This document shows, in pieces, positions 16,360-16,763 of a stretch of DNA of 16,763 nt. Position 1 is the stretch's first letter; the number at the start of each line of letters is the position of its first letter. The stretch is taken from NCBI RefSeq assembly GCF_001949145.1, contig NW_019091656.1, forward strand, positions 255,252 through 272,014. The letters are read 5' to 3'. The stretch comes from Acanthaster planci (Eukaryota > Echinodermata > Asteroidea > Valvatida > Acanthasteridae). The notes under the pieces are model-generated. The model did no database searches and was not told the DNA's origin. It saw only the letters and a list, made by a program, of their open reading frames with translations. The position numbers and the translations under genes were made by a program.

Positions 16360-16763
16360 AGAAAATGCCCTTTTTTATTGGTATTGGTCATAATGTCTTC
16401 TCTCTACCATTATCACTTGCTTTGGTTGAGAAATTTTCTTTAGAGAATGATCAGTTAATAAGCCAGCTCAACTGCAGACCTACAGTTAGGACTCTCTCTC
16501 CTACATGTAGCTGTACTTGGGGTATTACAAGACTGATTTGAAATAAACTCAGAGAATAAAAGTCCAGCTACTTCGCTGAATGCCGTTGAAGTTTCTATAA
16601 ACACATGCTGTGCTGGGAACCCCTAGCTCTCCCCATTTGAAGAGGCTTGTAGTTTGTACATGTTTTCTCAAGCTCAACTGATGCGGCAAATTGGAAATTG
16701 TGTGAAGAAGGGATGGCTAATGTGGTAAGGGGCATGAGAGGAGAAAAGTGGAAATGGGGCAAA
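16360..16763. other. No gene seen; likely intron or spacer
   Basis: No coding segment was recognised on either strand. A TACATGTA word is near 16503. If the exon at 16201-16350 is real, this is its upstream intron. Confidence 0.35.

Noticed and set aside
1-16763. tRNA, rRNA or CRISPR features
   Set aside because: No cloverleaf with A/B boxes, no rRNA conserved cores and no regularly spaced repeats with unique spacers were seen. The tandem arrays have no spacers.

Overview
This is eukaryotic, gene-poor, repeat-rich DNA, most likely from a marine invertebrate deuterostome. A lancelet (Branchiostoma-like) is my best guess, with sea urchin or hemichordate as alternatives. The reasons are AT-rich intergenic sequence, candidate intron borders, frequent TACATGTA-type words, a RAG1-like exon, PHD/FLYWCH and SWIM fragments of the kind common in lancelet repeats, a CR1/L2-like LINE and several minisatellites. 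The species call is inference. Two ambiguous bases (n at 3052 and 12799) point to a draft assembly.

Almost every recognisable coding relic lies on the minus strand. From low to high coordinates they are: an orphan histone-type 3' stem-loop (1805-1820); a coding relic with a YDEQFRL motif (2014-2240); a RAG1-like exon (2534-3041) in which the residue matching the first catalytic Asp is Gly; the C-terminal tail of a Gypsy-type pol (3489-3845); a frameshifted PHD-finger plus FLYWCH reading frame (3890-4485); two related 16-bp tandem arrays (5518-5690, 5777-5872); a 71-bp inverted repeat enclosing 1.1 kb, with a MITE-like element nested inside and a 103-nt exon candidate; a SWIM zinc-finger exon (7803-8220); a broken Gypsy-type gag and protease (8311-9465); a 189-bp element with 13-bp inverted ends (9476-9664); a CR1/L2-type LINE in two overlapping pieces (10735-12660 and 12800-14285); a decayed transposase-like relic with GGDWK and CPHC motifs (14326-15030); a 16-bp minisatellite open in all six frames (15095-15286); and a plausible terminal coding exon (16201-16350).

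The pieces do not form one working operon or gene. The order on the minus strand is wrong for assembling one transposase from the two RAG1-like pieces, or one MULE-type protein from the SWIM and PHD-FLYWCH pieces. The picture is of nested, decayed mobile elements, perhaps in an intron or intergenic region. The candidates for real host exons are 6902-7004 and 16201-16350, both unproven.
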